Position numbers and translations under genes: made by a program. Shown piece after piece: positions 30,001 through 43,560 of a DNA stretch of 64,000 nt. Source of the DNA: Gordionus sp. m RMFG-2023. Taxonomy: Eukaryota > Nematomorpha > Gordioida > Chordodea > Parachordodidae. Numbering within the stretch: position 1 is the stretch's first letter; each line of letters starts with the position of its first letter. The stretch is from NCBI RefSeq assembly GCF_954871325.1, contig NC_088775.1:35751561-35815560 (forward strand), written 5' to 3'. The notes below the pieces were generated by a model. That model was not told the origin of the DNA. It did not search any database and was given only the letters and a program-made list of their open reading frames with translations.

Positions 30001-33000
30001 GTTCAAAAAATAACATTTTTGTCGCGAAAACATTCGAAGGGAAAAGGCTAACATCTTAAGTTTAATTTTATAAATTTTTATATCATTGAACACAGAATTA
30101 AATTTCCTATCTAAATATGCTTTGATGTAATTTTTTACGTTATCGGTTCAAAAAATATTTTGAAAATTTTTTTGTGGTAAAAACGTTCGAAAAGAAAAGG
30201 CTAACATCTTAAACGCAATTTTATGTATTTTTATATCATTGAACTCAGAATTAAATTTCCTATCCAATTATGCTTAGATGAATTTTTTTACGTTTCCGGT
30301 TAAAAAAATAATATTTTTGTCGCGAAAATGTTCGAAGAGAAAAGGCTAACATCTTAAATTTAATTTTAAAAATTTTTTGTGGTAAAAACGTTGGAAAGGA
30401 AAAGGCTAACATCTTATATGCAATTTTGAATATTTTTATATCATTCTACTCAGAATTAAATTTTCTAGCCAATTATGCTTAGATGTATTTTTTTACGTTT
30501 CCGGTTCAAAAAATAATATTTTTGTCGCAAAAACGTTGGAAGTTAGAAGGCTAACATCTTATATGCAATTTTGAATATTTTTATATCATTCTACTCAGAA
30601 TTAAATTTTCTAGCCAATTATGCTTAGATGTATTTTTTTACGTTACCGGTTCAAAAAATAATATTTTTGTCGCCAAAACGTTCGAAGGGAAAGGCTAACA
30701 TCTTGAACGCAATTTTAAGGATTTTTATATCATTGAACTCAGAATTAAATTTCCTATCCAATTATGCTTAGATGTATTTTTTTACGTTTCCGGTTCAAAA
30801 AATAATATTTTTGTCGCGAAAATGTTCGAAGGGAAAAGGCTAACATCTTTAGTTTAATTTTATAAATTTTTATATCATTGAACTCAGAATTAAATTTCCT
30901 ATCTAAATATGCTTTGATGTAATTTTTTACATTATCGGTTCAAAAAATATATTTTAAATATTTTTTTGTGGTAAAAACGTTGGAAGGGAAAAGGCTAACA
31001 TCTTATATGCAATTTTGAATATTTTTATATCATTCTATACAGAATTAAATTTCCTATCCAATTATGCTTAGATGTATTTTTTTACGTTTCCGGTTCAAAA
31101 AATAACATTTTTGTCGCGAAAACGTTCGAAGGCAAAAGGCTAACATCTTTAGTCTAATTTTATAAATTTTTATATCATTGAACTCAGAATTAAATTTCCT
31201 ATCTAAATATGCTTTTATGTAATTTTTTACGTTATCGGTTCTAAAAATATATTTTAAAAATTTTTTTGTGGTAAAAACGTTGTAGGGGAAAGGCTAACAT
31301 CTTATATGCAATTTTGAATATTTTTATATCATTCTATACAGAATTAAATTTCCTATCCAATTATGCTTAGATATATTTTTTTACGTTTCCGGTTCAAAAA
31401 ATAATATTTTTGTCGCAAAAACGTTGGAAGTTAGAAGGCTAACATCTTATATGCAATTTTGAATATTTTTATATCATTCTACTCAGAATTAAATTTTCTA
31501 GCCAATTATGCTTAGATGTATTTTTTTACGTAACCGGTTCAAAAAATAAAATTTAGTCGCGAAAACGTTCGAAGGGAAAAGGCTAACATCTTAAACGCAA
31601 TTTTGAGTATTTTTATATCATTCTACTCAGAATTAAATTTCCTATCCAATTATGCTTAATTGTATTTTTTTACATTTCCGGTTCAAAAAATAATATTTTT
31701 GTCGCCAAAACGTTCGAAGGGAAAAGGCTAACATCTTGAACGCAATTTTAAGGATTTTTATATCATTGAACTCAGAATTAAATTTCCTATCCAATTATGC
31801 TTAGATGTATTTTTTTACGTTTCCGGTTCAAAAAATAACATTTTTGTCGCGAAAACGTTCGAAGGCAAAAGGCTAACATCTTAAGTTTAATTTTATAAAT
31901 TTTTATATCATTGAACACAGAATTAAATTTCCTATCTAAATATGCTTTGATCATATTTTTTACGTTATCGGTTCAAAAAATATTTTTAAAATTTTTTTGT
32001 GGTAAAAACGTTCGAAGGGAAAAGGCTAACATCTTAAACGCAATTTTATGTATTTTTATATCATTGAACTCAGAATTAAATTTCCTATCCAATTATGCTT
32101 AGATGAATTTTTTTACGTTTCCGGTTCAAAAAATAATATTTTTGTCGCGAAAATGTTCGAAGGGAAAAGGCTAACATCTTAAATTTAATTTTTAAAATTT
32201 TTTGTGGTAAAAACGTTGGAAAGGAAAAGGCTAACATCTTATATGCAATTTTGAATATTTTTATATCATTCTACTCAGAATTAAATTTTCTAGCCAATTA
32301 TGCTTAGATGTATTTTTTTACGTAACCGGTTCAAAAAATAATATTTTTGTCGCCAAAACGTTCGAAGGGAAAAGGCTAACATCTTGAACGCAATTTTAAG
32401 GATTTTTATATCATTGAACTCAGAATTAAATTTCCTATCCAATTATGCTTAGATGTATTTTTTTACGTTTCCGGTTCAAAAAATAATATTTTTGTCGCGA
32501 AAATGTTCGAAGGGAAAAGGCTAACATCTTAAATTTAATTTTAAAAATTTTTATATCATTGAACTCAGAATTAAATTTCCTATCCAATTATGCTTAGATG
32601 TATTTATTTACATTTCCGGTTCAAAAAATAACATTTTTGTCGCGAAAACGTTCGAAGGGAAAAGGCTAACATCTTAAGTTTAATTTTATATATTTTTATA
32701 TCATTGAACACAGAATTAAATTTCCTATCTAAATATGCTTTGATGTAATTTTTTACGTTACCGGTTCAAAAAATAATATTTTTGTCGCCAAAACGTTCGA
32801 AGGGAAAAGGCTAACATCTTAAACGCAATTTTATGTATTTTTATATCATTGAACTCAGAATTAAATTTCCTATCCAATTATGCTTAGATGAATTTTTTTA
32901 CGTTTCCGGTTCAAAAAATAATATTTTTGTCGCGAAAATGTTCGAAGAGAAAAGGCTAACATCTTAAATTTAATTTTAATAATTTTTTGTGGTAAAAACG

Positions 33001-33789
33001 TTGGAAAGGAAAAGGCTAACATCTTATATGCAATTTTGAATATTTTTATATCATTCTACTCAGAATTAAATTTTCTAGCCAATTATGCTTAGATGTATTT
33101 TTTTACGTTTCCGGTTCAAAAAATAATATTTTTGTCGCAAAAACGTTGGAAGTTAGAAGGCTAACATCTTATATGCAATTTTGAATATTTTTATATCATT
33201 CTACTCAGAATTAAATTTTCTAGTTAATTATGCTTAGATGTATTTTTTTACGTTACCGGTTCAAAAAATAATATTTTTGTCGCCAAAACGTTCGAAGGGA
33301 AAGGCTAACATCTTGAACGCAATTTTAAGGATTTTTATATCATTGAACTCAGAATTAAATTTCCTATCCAATTATGCTTAGATGTATTTTTTTACGTTTC
33401 CGGTTCAAAAAATAATATTTTTGTCGCGAAAATGTTCGAAGGGAAAAGGCTAACATCTTAAATTTAATTTTAAAAATTTTTATATCATTGAACTCAGAAT
33501 TAAATTTCCTATCCAATTATGCTTAGATGTATATTTTTACGTTTCCGGTTCAAAAAATAACATTTTTGTCGCGAAAATGTTCGAAGGGAAAAGGCTAACA
33601 TCTTTAGTTTAATTTTATAAATTTTTATATCATTGAACTCAGAATTAAATTTCCTATCTAAATATGCTTTGATGTAATTTTTTACGTTATCGGTTATAAA
33701 AATATATTTTAAATATTTTTTTGTGGTAAAAACGTTGGAAGGGAAAAGGCTAACATCTTATATGCAATTTTGAATATTTTTATATCATT

Positions 33790-35820
33790 CTATACAGAAT
33801 TAAATTTCCTATCCAATTATGCTTAGATGTATTTTTTTACGTTTCCGGTTCAAAAAATAACATTTTTGTCGCGAAAACGTTCGAAGGGAAAAGGCTAACA
33901 TCTTAAATTTAATTTTAAAATTTTTTATATCATTGAACTCAGAATTAAATTTCTTATCCAATTATGCTTAGATGTATTTTTTTACTTTTCCGGTTCAAAA
34001 AATAACATTTTTGTCGCGAAAATGTTCGTAGGGAAAAGGCTAACATCTTTAGTTTAATTTTATAAATTTTTATATCATTGAACTCAGAATTAAATTTCCT
34101 ATCTAAATATGCTTTGATGTAATTTTTTACGTTAACGGTTCAAAAAATTTATTTTAATAATTTTTTTGTGGTAAAAACGTTGGAAAGGAAAAGGCTAACA
34201 TCTTAAATGGAATTTTGAATATTTTTATATCATTCTACTCAGAATTAAATTTCCTATCCAATTATGCTTAGATGTAATTTTTACGTTTCCGGTTCAAAAA
34301 ATAAAATTTTAGTCGCGAAAACGTTCGAAGGGAAAAGACTAACATCTTAAACGCAATTTTGAGTATTTTTATATCATTCTACTCAGAATTAAATTTCCTA
34401 TCCAATTATGCTTAGATGTATTTTTTTACATTTCCGGTTCAAAAAATAATATTTTTGTCGCCAAAACGTTCGAAGGGAAAAGGCTAACATCTTGAACGCA
34501 ATTTTAAGGATTTTTATATCATTGAACTCAGAATTAAATTTCCTATCCAATTATCCTTAGATGTATTTTTTTACGTTTCCGGTTCAAAAAATAATATTTT
34601 TGTCGCGAAAATATTCGAAGGGAAAAGGCTAACATCTTAAATTTAATTTTAAAAATTTTTATATCATTGAACACAGAATTAAATTTCCTATCTAAATATG
34701 CTTTGATGTAATTTTTTACGTTATCGGTTCAAAAAATATTTTTAAAATTTTTTTGTGGTAAAAACGTTCGAAGGGAAAAGGCTAACATCTTAAACGCAAT
34801 TTTATGTATTTTTATATCATTGAACTCAGAATTAAATTTCCTATCCAATTATGCTTAGATATATTTTTTTACGTTTAGGGTTCAAAAAATAATATTTTTG
34901 TCGCAAAAACGTTGGAAGTTAGAAGGCTAACATCTTATATGCAATTTTGAATATTTTTATATCATTCTACTCAGAATTAAATTTTCTAGCCAATTATGCT
35001 TAGATGTATTTTTTTACGTAACCGGTTCAAAAAATAATATTTTTGTCGCCAAAACGTTCGAAGGGAAAAGGCTAACATCTTGAACGCAATTTTAAGGATT
35101 TTTATATCATTCTACTGAGAATTAAATTTCCTATCCAATTATGCTTAGATGTATTTTTTTACATTTCCGGTTCAAAAAATAATATTTTTGTCGCAAAAAC
35201 GTTGGAAGTTAGAAGGCTAACATCTTATATGCAATTTTGAATATTTTTATATCATTCTACTAAGAATTAAATTTTCTAGCCAATTATGCTTAGATGTATT
35301 TTTTTACGTAACCGGTTCAAAAAATAAAATTTTAGTCGCGAAAACGTTCGAAGAAGGCTAACATCTTAAACGCAATTTTGAGTATTTTTATATCATTCTA
35401 CTCAGAATTAAATTTCCTATCCAATTATGCTTAGATGTATTTTTTTACATTTCCGGTTCAAAAAATAATATTTTTGTCGCCAAAACGTTCGAAGGGAAAA
35501 GGCTAACATCTTGAACGCAATTTTAAGGATTTTTATATCATTGAACTCAGAATTAAATTTCCTATCCAATTATGCTTAGATGTATTTTTTTACGTTTCCG
35601 GTTCAAAAAATAACATTTTTGTCGCGAAAACGTTCGAAGGCAAAAGGCTAACATCTTAAGTTTAATTTTATAAATTTTTATATCATTGAACACAGAATTA
35701 AATTTCCTATCTAAATATGCTTTGATCATATTTTTTACGTTATCGGTTCAAAAAATATTTTTAAAATTTTTTTGTGGTAAAAACGTTCGAAGGGAAAAGG
35801 CTAACATCTTAAACGCAATT
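33790..35820 (+). repeat. Satellite block duplicated 16,029 bp to the right
   Basis: Matches 49,820-51,849 closely, including rare private variants: GTTCGTAGGG (34,025 and 50,054), GGGAAAAGACTAAC (34,330 and 50,359) and the short junction CGAAGAAGGC (35,349 and 51,378). Confidence 0.8.
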
Positions 35821-36599
35821 TTGAGTATTTTTATATCATTCTACTCAGAATTAAATTTTCTAGCCAATTATGCTTAGATGTATTTTTTTACGTAACCGGT
35901 TCAAAAAATAATATTTTTGTCGCCAAAACGTTCGAAGGGAAAAGGCTAACATCTTGAACGCAATTTTAAGGATTTTTATATCATTGAACTCAGAATTAAA
36001 TTTCCTATCCAATTATGCTTAGATGTATTTTTTTACGTTTCCGGTTCAAAAAATAATATTTTTGTCGCGAAAATGTTCGAAGGGAAAAGGCTAACATCTT
36101 AAATTTAATTTTAAAAATTTTTATATCATTGAACTCAGAATTAAATTTCCTATCCAATTATGCTTAGATGTATTTATTTACATTTCCGGTTCAAAAAATA
36201 ACATTTTTGTCGCGAAAACGTTCGAAGGGAAAAGGCTAACATCTTAAGTTTAATTTTATATATTTTTATATCATTGAACACAGAATTAAATTTCCTATCT
36301 AAATATGCTTTGATGTAATTTTTTACGTTATCGGTTCAAAAAATATTTAAAAATTTTTTTGTGGTAAAAACGTTCGAAAAGAAAAGGCTAACATCTTAAA
36401 CGCAATTTTATGTATTTTTATATCATTGAACTCAGAATTAAATTTAGTATCCAATTATGCTTAGATGAATTTTTTTACGTTTCCGGTTCAAAAAATAATA
36501 TTTTTGTCGCGAAAATGTTCGAAGAGAAAAGGCTAACATCTTAAATTTAATTTTAAAAATTTTTTGTGGTAAAAACGTTGGAAAGGAAAAGGCTAACAT

Positions 36600-38500
36600 C
36601 TTATATGCAATTTTGAATATTTTTATATCATTCTACTCAGAATTAAATTTTCTAGCCAATTATGCTTAGATGTATTTTTTTACGTTTCCGGTTCAAAAAA
36701 TAATATTTTTGTCGCAAAAACGTTGGAAGTTAGAAGGCTAACATCTTATATGCAATTTTGAATATTTTTATATCATTCTACTCAGAATTAAATTTTCTAG
36801 TTAATTATGCTTAGATGTATTTTTTTACGTTACCGGTTCAAAAAATAATATTTTTGTCGCCAAAACGTTCGAAGGGAAAGGCTAACATCTTGAACGCAAT
36901 TTTAAGGATTTTTATTTCATTGAACTCAGAATTAAATTTCCTATCCAATTATGCTTAGATGTATTTTTTTACGTTTCCGGTTCAAAAAATAATATATTTG
37001 TCGCGAAAATGTTCGAAGGGAAAAGGCTAACATCTTAAATTTAATTTTAAAAATTTTTATATCATTGAACTCAGAATTAAATTTCCTATCCAATTATGCT
37101 TAGATGTATATTTTTACGTTTCCGGTTCAAAAAATAACATTTTTGTCGCGAAAATGTTCGAAGGGAAAAGGCTAACATCTTTAGTTTAATTTTATAAATT
37201 TTTATATCATTGAACTCAGAATTAAATTTCCTATCTAAATATGCTTTGATGTAATTTTTTACGTTATCGGTTATAAAAATACATTTTAAATATTTTTTTG
37301 TGGTAAAAACGTTGGAAGGGAAAGGCTAACATCTTATATGCAATTTTGAATATTTTTATATCATTCTATACAGAATTAAATTTCCTATCCAATTATGCTT
37401 AGATGTATTTTTTTACGTTTCCGGTTCAAAAAATAACATTTTTGTCGCGAAAACGTTCGAAGAGAAAAGGCTAACATCTTAAATTTAATTTTAAAATTTT
37501 TTATATCATTGAACTCAGAATTAAATTTCTTATCCAATTATGCTTAGATGTATTTTTTTACTTTTCCGGTTCAAAAAATAACATTTTTGTCGCGAAAATG
37601 TTCGAAGGGAAAAGGCTAACATCTTTAGTTTAATTTTATAAATTTTTATATCATTGAACTCAGAATTAAATTTCCTATCTAAATATGCTTTGATCTAATT
37701 TTTTACGTTAACGGTTCAAAAAATTTATTTTAATAATTTTTTTGTGGTAAAAACGTTGGAAAGGAAAAGGCTAACATCTTAAATGGAATTTTGAATATTT
37801 TTATATCATTCTACTCAGAATTAAATTTCCTATCCAATTATGCTTAGATGTATTTTTTACGTTTCCGGTTCAAAAAATAAAATTTTAGTCGCGAAAACGT
37901 TCGAAGGGAAAAGGCTAACATCTTAAACGCAATTTTGAGTCTTTTTATATCATTCTACTCAGAATTAAATTTCCTATCCAATTATGCTTAGATGTATTTT
38001 TTTACATTTCCGGTTCAAAAAATAATATTTTTGTCGCCAAAACGTTCGAAGGGAAAAGGCTAACATCTTGAACGCAATTTTAAGGATTTTTATATCATTG
38101 AACTCAGAATTAAATTTCCTATCCAATTATGCTTAGATGTATTTTTTTACGTTTCCGGTTCAAAAAATAATATTTTTGTCGCGAAAATATTCGAAGGGAA
38201 AAGGCTAACATCTTAAATTTAATTTTAAAAATTTTTATATCATTGAACACAGAATTAAATTTCCTATCTAAATATGCTTTGATGTAATTTTTTACGTTAT
38301 CGGTTCAAAAAATATTTTTAAAATTTTTTTGTGGTAAAAACGTTCGAAGGGAAAAGGCTAACATCTTAAACGCAATTTTATGTATTTTTATATCATTGAA
38401 CTCAGAATTAAATTTCCTATCCAATTATGCTTAGATATATTTTTTTACGTTTCCGGTTCAAAAAATAATATTTTTGTCGCAAAAACGTTGGAAGTTAGAA
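36600..38500 (+). repeat. Satellite block present three times
   Basis: Private variants such as TTTGATCTAATTTT occur at 37,689, 45,025 and 56,719, and AGGATTTTTATTTCATTG at 36,905 and 44,241. Offsets are 7,336 bp and then 11,694 bp. Edges are approximate. Confidence 0.7.
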
Positions 38501-38699
38501 GGCTAACATCTTATATGCAATTTTGAATATTTTTATATCATTCTACTCAGAATTAAATTTTCTAGCCAATTATGCTTAGATGTATTTTTTTACGTAACCG
38601 GTTCAAAAAATAATATTTTTGTCGCCAAAACGTTCGAAGGGAAAAGGCTAACATCTTGAACGCAATTTTAAGGATTTTTATATCATTCAACTCAGAATT

Positions 38700-41600
38700 A
38701 AATTTCCTATCCAATTATGCTTAGATGTATTTTTTTACGTTTCCGGTTCAAAAAATAATATTTTTGTCGCGAAAATGTTCGAAGGGAAAAGGCTAACATC
38801 TTAAATTTAATTTTAAAAATTTTTATATCATTGAACTCAGAATTAAATTTCCTATCCAATTATGCTTAGATGTATTTATTTACATTTCCGGTTCAAAAAA
38901 TAACATTTTTGTCGCGAAAACGTTCGAAGGGAAAAGGCTAACATCTTAAGTTTAATTTTATATATTGAACACAGAATTAAATTTCCTATCTAAATATGCT
39001 TTGATGTAATTTTTTACGTTATCGGTTCAAAAAATATTTAAAAATTTTTTTGTGGTAAAAACGTTCGAAAAGAAAAGGCTAACATCTTAAACGCAATTTT
39101 ATGTATTTTTATATCATTGAACTCAGAATTAAATTTCCTATCCAATTATGCTTAGATGAATTTTTTTACGTTTCCGGTTCAAAAAATAATATTTTTGTCG
39201 CGAAAATGTTCGAAGAGAAAAGGCTAACATCTTAAATTTAATTTTAAAAATTTTTTGTGGTAAAAACGTTGGAAAGGAAAAGGCTAACATCTTATATGCA
39301 ATTTTGAATATTTTTATATCATTCTACTCAGAATTAAATTTTCTAGCCAATTATGCTTAGATGTATTTTTTTACGTTTCCGGTTCAAAAAATAATATTTT
39401 TGTCGCAAAAACGTTGGAAGTTAGAAGGCTAACATCTTATATGCAATTTTGAATATTTTTATATCATTCTACTCAGAATTAAATTTTCTAGCCAATTATG
39501 CTTAGATGTATTTTTTTACGTTACCGGTTCAAAAAATAATATTTTTGTCGCCAAAACGTTCGAAGGGAAAGGCTAACATCTTGAACGCAATTTTAAGGAT
39601 TTTTATATCATTGAACTCAGAATTAAATTTCCTATCCAATTATGCTTAGATGTATTTTTTTACGTTTCCGGTTCAAAAAATAATATTTTTGTCGCGAAAA
39701 TGTTCGAAGGGAAAAGGCTAACATCTTAAATTTAATTTTAAAAATTTTTATATCATTGAACTCAGAATTAAATTTCCTATCCAATTATGCTTAGATGTAT
39801 TTTTTTACGTTTCCGGTTCAAAAAATAACATTTTTGTCGCGAAAACGTTCGAAGGCAAAAGGCTAACATCTTAAGTTTAATTTTATAAATTTTTATATCA
39901 TTGAACACAGAATTAAATTTCCTATCTAAATATGCTTTGATGTAATTTTTTACGTTATCGGTTCAAAAAATAAATTTTAAAAATTTTTTGTGGTAAAAAC
40001 GTTGGAAGGGAAAAGGCTAACATCTTATATGCAATTTTGAATATTTTTATATCATTCTATACAGAATTAAAGTTCCTATCCAATTATGCTTAGATGTATT
40101 TTTTTACGTTTCCGGTTCAAAAAATAACATTTTTGTCGCGAAAACGTTCGAAGGGAAAACGCTAACATCTTAAGTTTAATTTTATAAATTTTTATATCAT
40201 TGAACTCAGAATTAAATTTCCTATCCAATTATTCTTAGATGTATATTTTTACGTTTCCGGTTCAAAAAATAACATTTTTGTCGCGAAAATGTTCGAAGGG
40301 AAAAGGCTAACATCTTTAGTTTAATTTTATAAATTTTTATATCATTGAACTCAGAATTAAATTTCCTATCTAAATATGCTTTGATGTAATTTTTACGTTA
40401 TCGGTTCAAAAAATATATTTTAAATATTTTTTTGTGGTAAAAACGTTGGAAGGGAAAAGGCTAACATCTTATATGCAATTTTGAATATTTTTATATCATT
40501 CTATACAGAATTAAATTTCCTATCCAATTATGCTTAGATGTATTTTTTTACGTTTCCGGTTCAAAAAATAACATTTTTGTCGCGAAAACGTTCGAATGGA
40601 AAAGGCTAACATCTTAAATTTAATTTTAAAATTTTTTATATCATTGAACTCAGAATTAAATTTCTTATCCAATTATGCTTAGATGTATTTTTTTACTTTT
40701 CCGGTTCAAAAAATAACATTTTTGTCGCGAAAATGTTCGAAGGGAAAAGGCTAACATCTTTAGTTTAATTTTATAAATTTTTATATCATTGAACTCAGAA
40801 TTAAATTTCCTATCTAAATATGCTTTGATGTAATTTTTTACGTTATCGGTTCAAAAAATTTATTTTAATAATTTTTTTGTGGTAAAAACGTTGGAAAGGA
40901 AAAGGCTAACATCTTAAATGGAATTTTTAATATTTTTATATCATTCTACTTAATTCTACTCAGAATTAAATTTCCTATCCAATTATGCTTATATGTATTT
41001 TTTTACATTTCCGGTTCAAAAAATAATATTTTTGTCGCGAAAACGTTCGAAGGGAAAAGGCTAACATCTTAATTTAATTTTAAAAATTTTTATATCATTG
41101 AACTCAGAATTAAATTTCCTATCCAATTATGCTTAGATGTATATTTTTAGGTTTCCTGTTCTAAAAATAACATTTTTGTCGCGAAAATGTTCGAAGGGAA
41201 AAGGCTAACATCTTTAGTTTAATTTTATAAATTTTTATATCATTGAACTCAGAATTAAATTTCCTATCTAAATATGCTTTGATGTAATTTTTTACGTTAT
41301 CGGTTCAAAAAATTTATTTTAATAATTTTTTTGTGGTAAAAACGTTGGAAAGGAAAAGGCTAACATCTTAAATGGAATTTTGAATATTTTTATATCATTC
41401 TACTCAGAATTAAATTTCCTATCCAATTATGCTTAGATGTATTTTTTACGTTTCCGGTTCAAAAAATAAAATTTTAGTCGCGAAAACGTTCGAAGGGAAA
41501 AGGCTAACATCTTAAACGCAATTTTGAGTATTTTTATATCATTCTACTCAGAATTAAATTTTCTAGCCAATTATGCTTAGATGTATTTTTTTACGTTACC

Positions 41601-41710
41601 GGTTCAAAAAATAATATTTTTGTCGCGAAAATGTTCGAAGGGAAAAGGCTAACATCTTAAATTTAATTTTAAAAATTTTTATATCATTGAACTCAGAATT
41701 AAATTTCCTA
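38700..41710 (+). repeat. Satellite block duplicated about 7,047 bp to the right
   Basis: Matches about 45,747-48,757. Shared private changes include the deletion TATATATTGAACACAG (38,959 and 46,005), the insertion TTCTACTTAATTCTACTC (about 40,944 and 47,991) and GAAGGCAAAAGG (39,851 and 46,897). Similarity ends near 41,715. Confidence 0.8.
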
Positions 41711-42239
41711 TCCAATAATGCTTAGATGTATTTTTTTACGTTTCCGGTTCAAAAAATAACATTTTTGTCGCGAAAACGTTCGAAGGCAAAAGGCTAACAT
41801 CTTAAGTTTAATTTTATAAATTTTTATATCATTGAACACAGAATTAAATTTCCTATCTAAATATGCTTTGATGTAATTTTTTACGTTATCGGTTCAAAAA
41901 ATAAATTTTAAAAATTTTTTTGTGGTAAAAACGTTGGAAGGGAAAAGGCTAACATCTTATATGCAATTTTGAATATTTTTATATCATTCTATACAGAATT
42001 AAAGTTCCTATCCAATTATGCTTAAATGTATTTTTTTACGTTTCCGGTTCAAAAAATAACATTTTTGTCGCGAAAACGTTCGAAGGGAAAACGCTAACAT
42101 CTTAAGTTTAATTTTATAAATTTTTATATCATTGAACTCAGAATTAAATTTCCTATCCAATTATTCTTAGATGTATATTTTTACGTTTCCGGTTCAAAAA
42201 ATAACATTTTTGTCGCGAAAATGTTCGAACGGAAAAGGC

Positions 42240-43560
42240 TAACATCTTTAGTTTAATTTTATAAATTTTTATATCATTGAACTCAGAATTAAATTTCCTA
42301 TCTAAATATGCTTTGATGTAATTTTTACGTTATCGGTTCAAAAAATATATTTTAAATATTTTTTTGTGGTAAAAACGTTGGAAGGGAAAAGGCTAACATC
42401 TTATATGCAATTTTGAATATTTTTATATCATTTATACAGAATTAAATTTCCTATCCAATTATGCTTAGATGTATTTTTTTACGTTTCCGGTTCAAAAAAT
42501 AACATTTTTGTCGCGAAAACGTTCGAAGGGAAAAGGCTAACATCTTAAATTTAATTTTAAAATTTTTTATATCATTGAACTCAGAATTAAATTTCTTATC
42601 CAATTATGCTTAGATGTATTTTTTTACTTTTCCGGTTCAAAAAATAACATTTTTGTCGCGAAAATGTTCGAAGGGAAAAGGCTAACATCTTTAGTTTAAT
42701 TTTATAAATTTTTATATCATTGAACTCAGAATTAAATTTCCTATCTAAATATGCTTTGATGTAATTTTTACGTTATCGGTTCAAAAAATATATTTTAAAT
42801 ATTTTTTTGTGGTAAAAACGTTGGAAGGGAAAAGGCTAACATCTTATATGCAATTTTGAATATTTTTATATCATTCTATACAGAATTAAATTTCCTATCC
42901 AATTATGCTTAGATGTATTTTTTTACGTTTCCGGTTCAAAAAATAACATTTTTGTCGCGAAAACGTTCGAAAGGAAAAGGCTAACATCTTAAATTTAATT
43001 TTTAAATTTTTTATATCATTGAACTCAGAATTAAATTTCTTATCCAATTATGCTTAGATGTATTTTTTTACTTTTCCGGTTCAAAAAATAACATTTTTGT
43101 CGCGAAAATGTTCGAAGGGAAAAGGCTAACATCTTTAGTTTAATTTTATAAATTTTTATATCATTGAACTCAGAATTAAATTTCCTATCTAAATATGCTT
43201 TGATGTAATTTTTACGTTATCGGTTCAAAAAATATATTTTAAATATTTTTTTGTGGTAAAAACGTTGGAAGGGAAAAGGCTAACATCTTATATGCAATTT
43301 TGAATATTTTTATATCATTCTATACAGAATTAAATTTCCTATCCAATTATGCTTAGATGTATTTTTTTACGTTTCCGGTTCAAAAAATAACATTTTTGTC
43401 GCGAAAACGTTCGAAGGGAAAAGGCTAACATCTTAAATTTAATTTTTAAATTTTTTATATCATTGAACTCAGAATTAAATTTCTTATCCAATTATGCTTA
43501 GATGTATTTTTTTACTTTTCCGGTTCAAAAAATAACATTTTTGTCGCGAAAATGTTCGAA
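42240..43560 (+). repeat. Three-monomer higher-order repeat, 443 bp, local copies
   Basis: The word GTAATTTTTACGTTATCGGT recurs at 42,318, 42,761 and 43,204, exactly 443 bp apart, with the same order of three monomer variants in each unit. A 444-bp repeat of the same type lies at about 58,171-58,621. Confidence 0.8.
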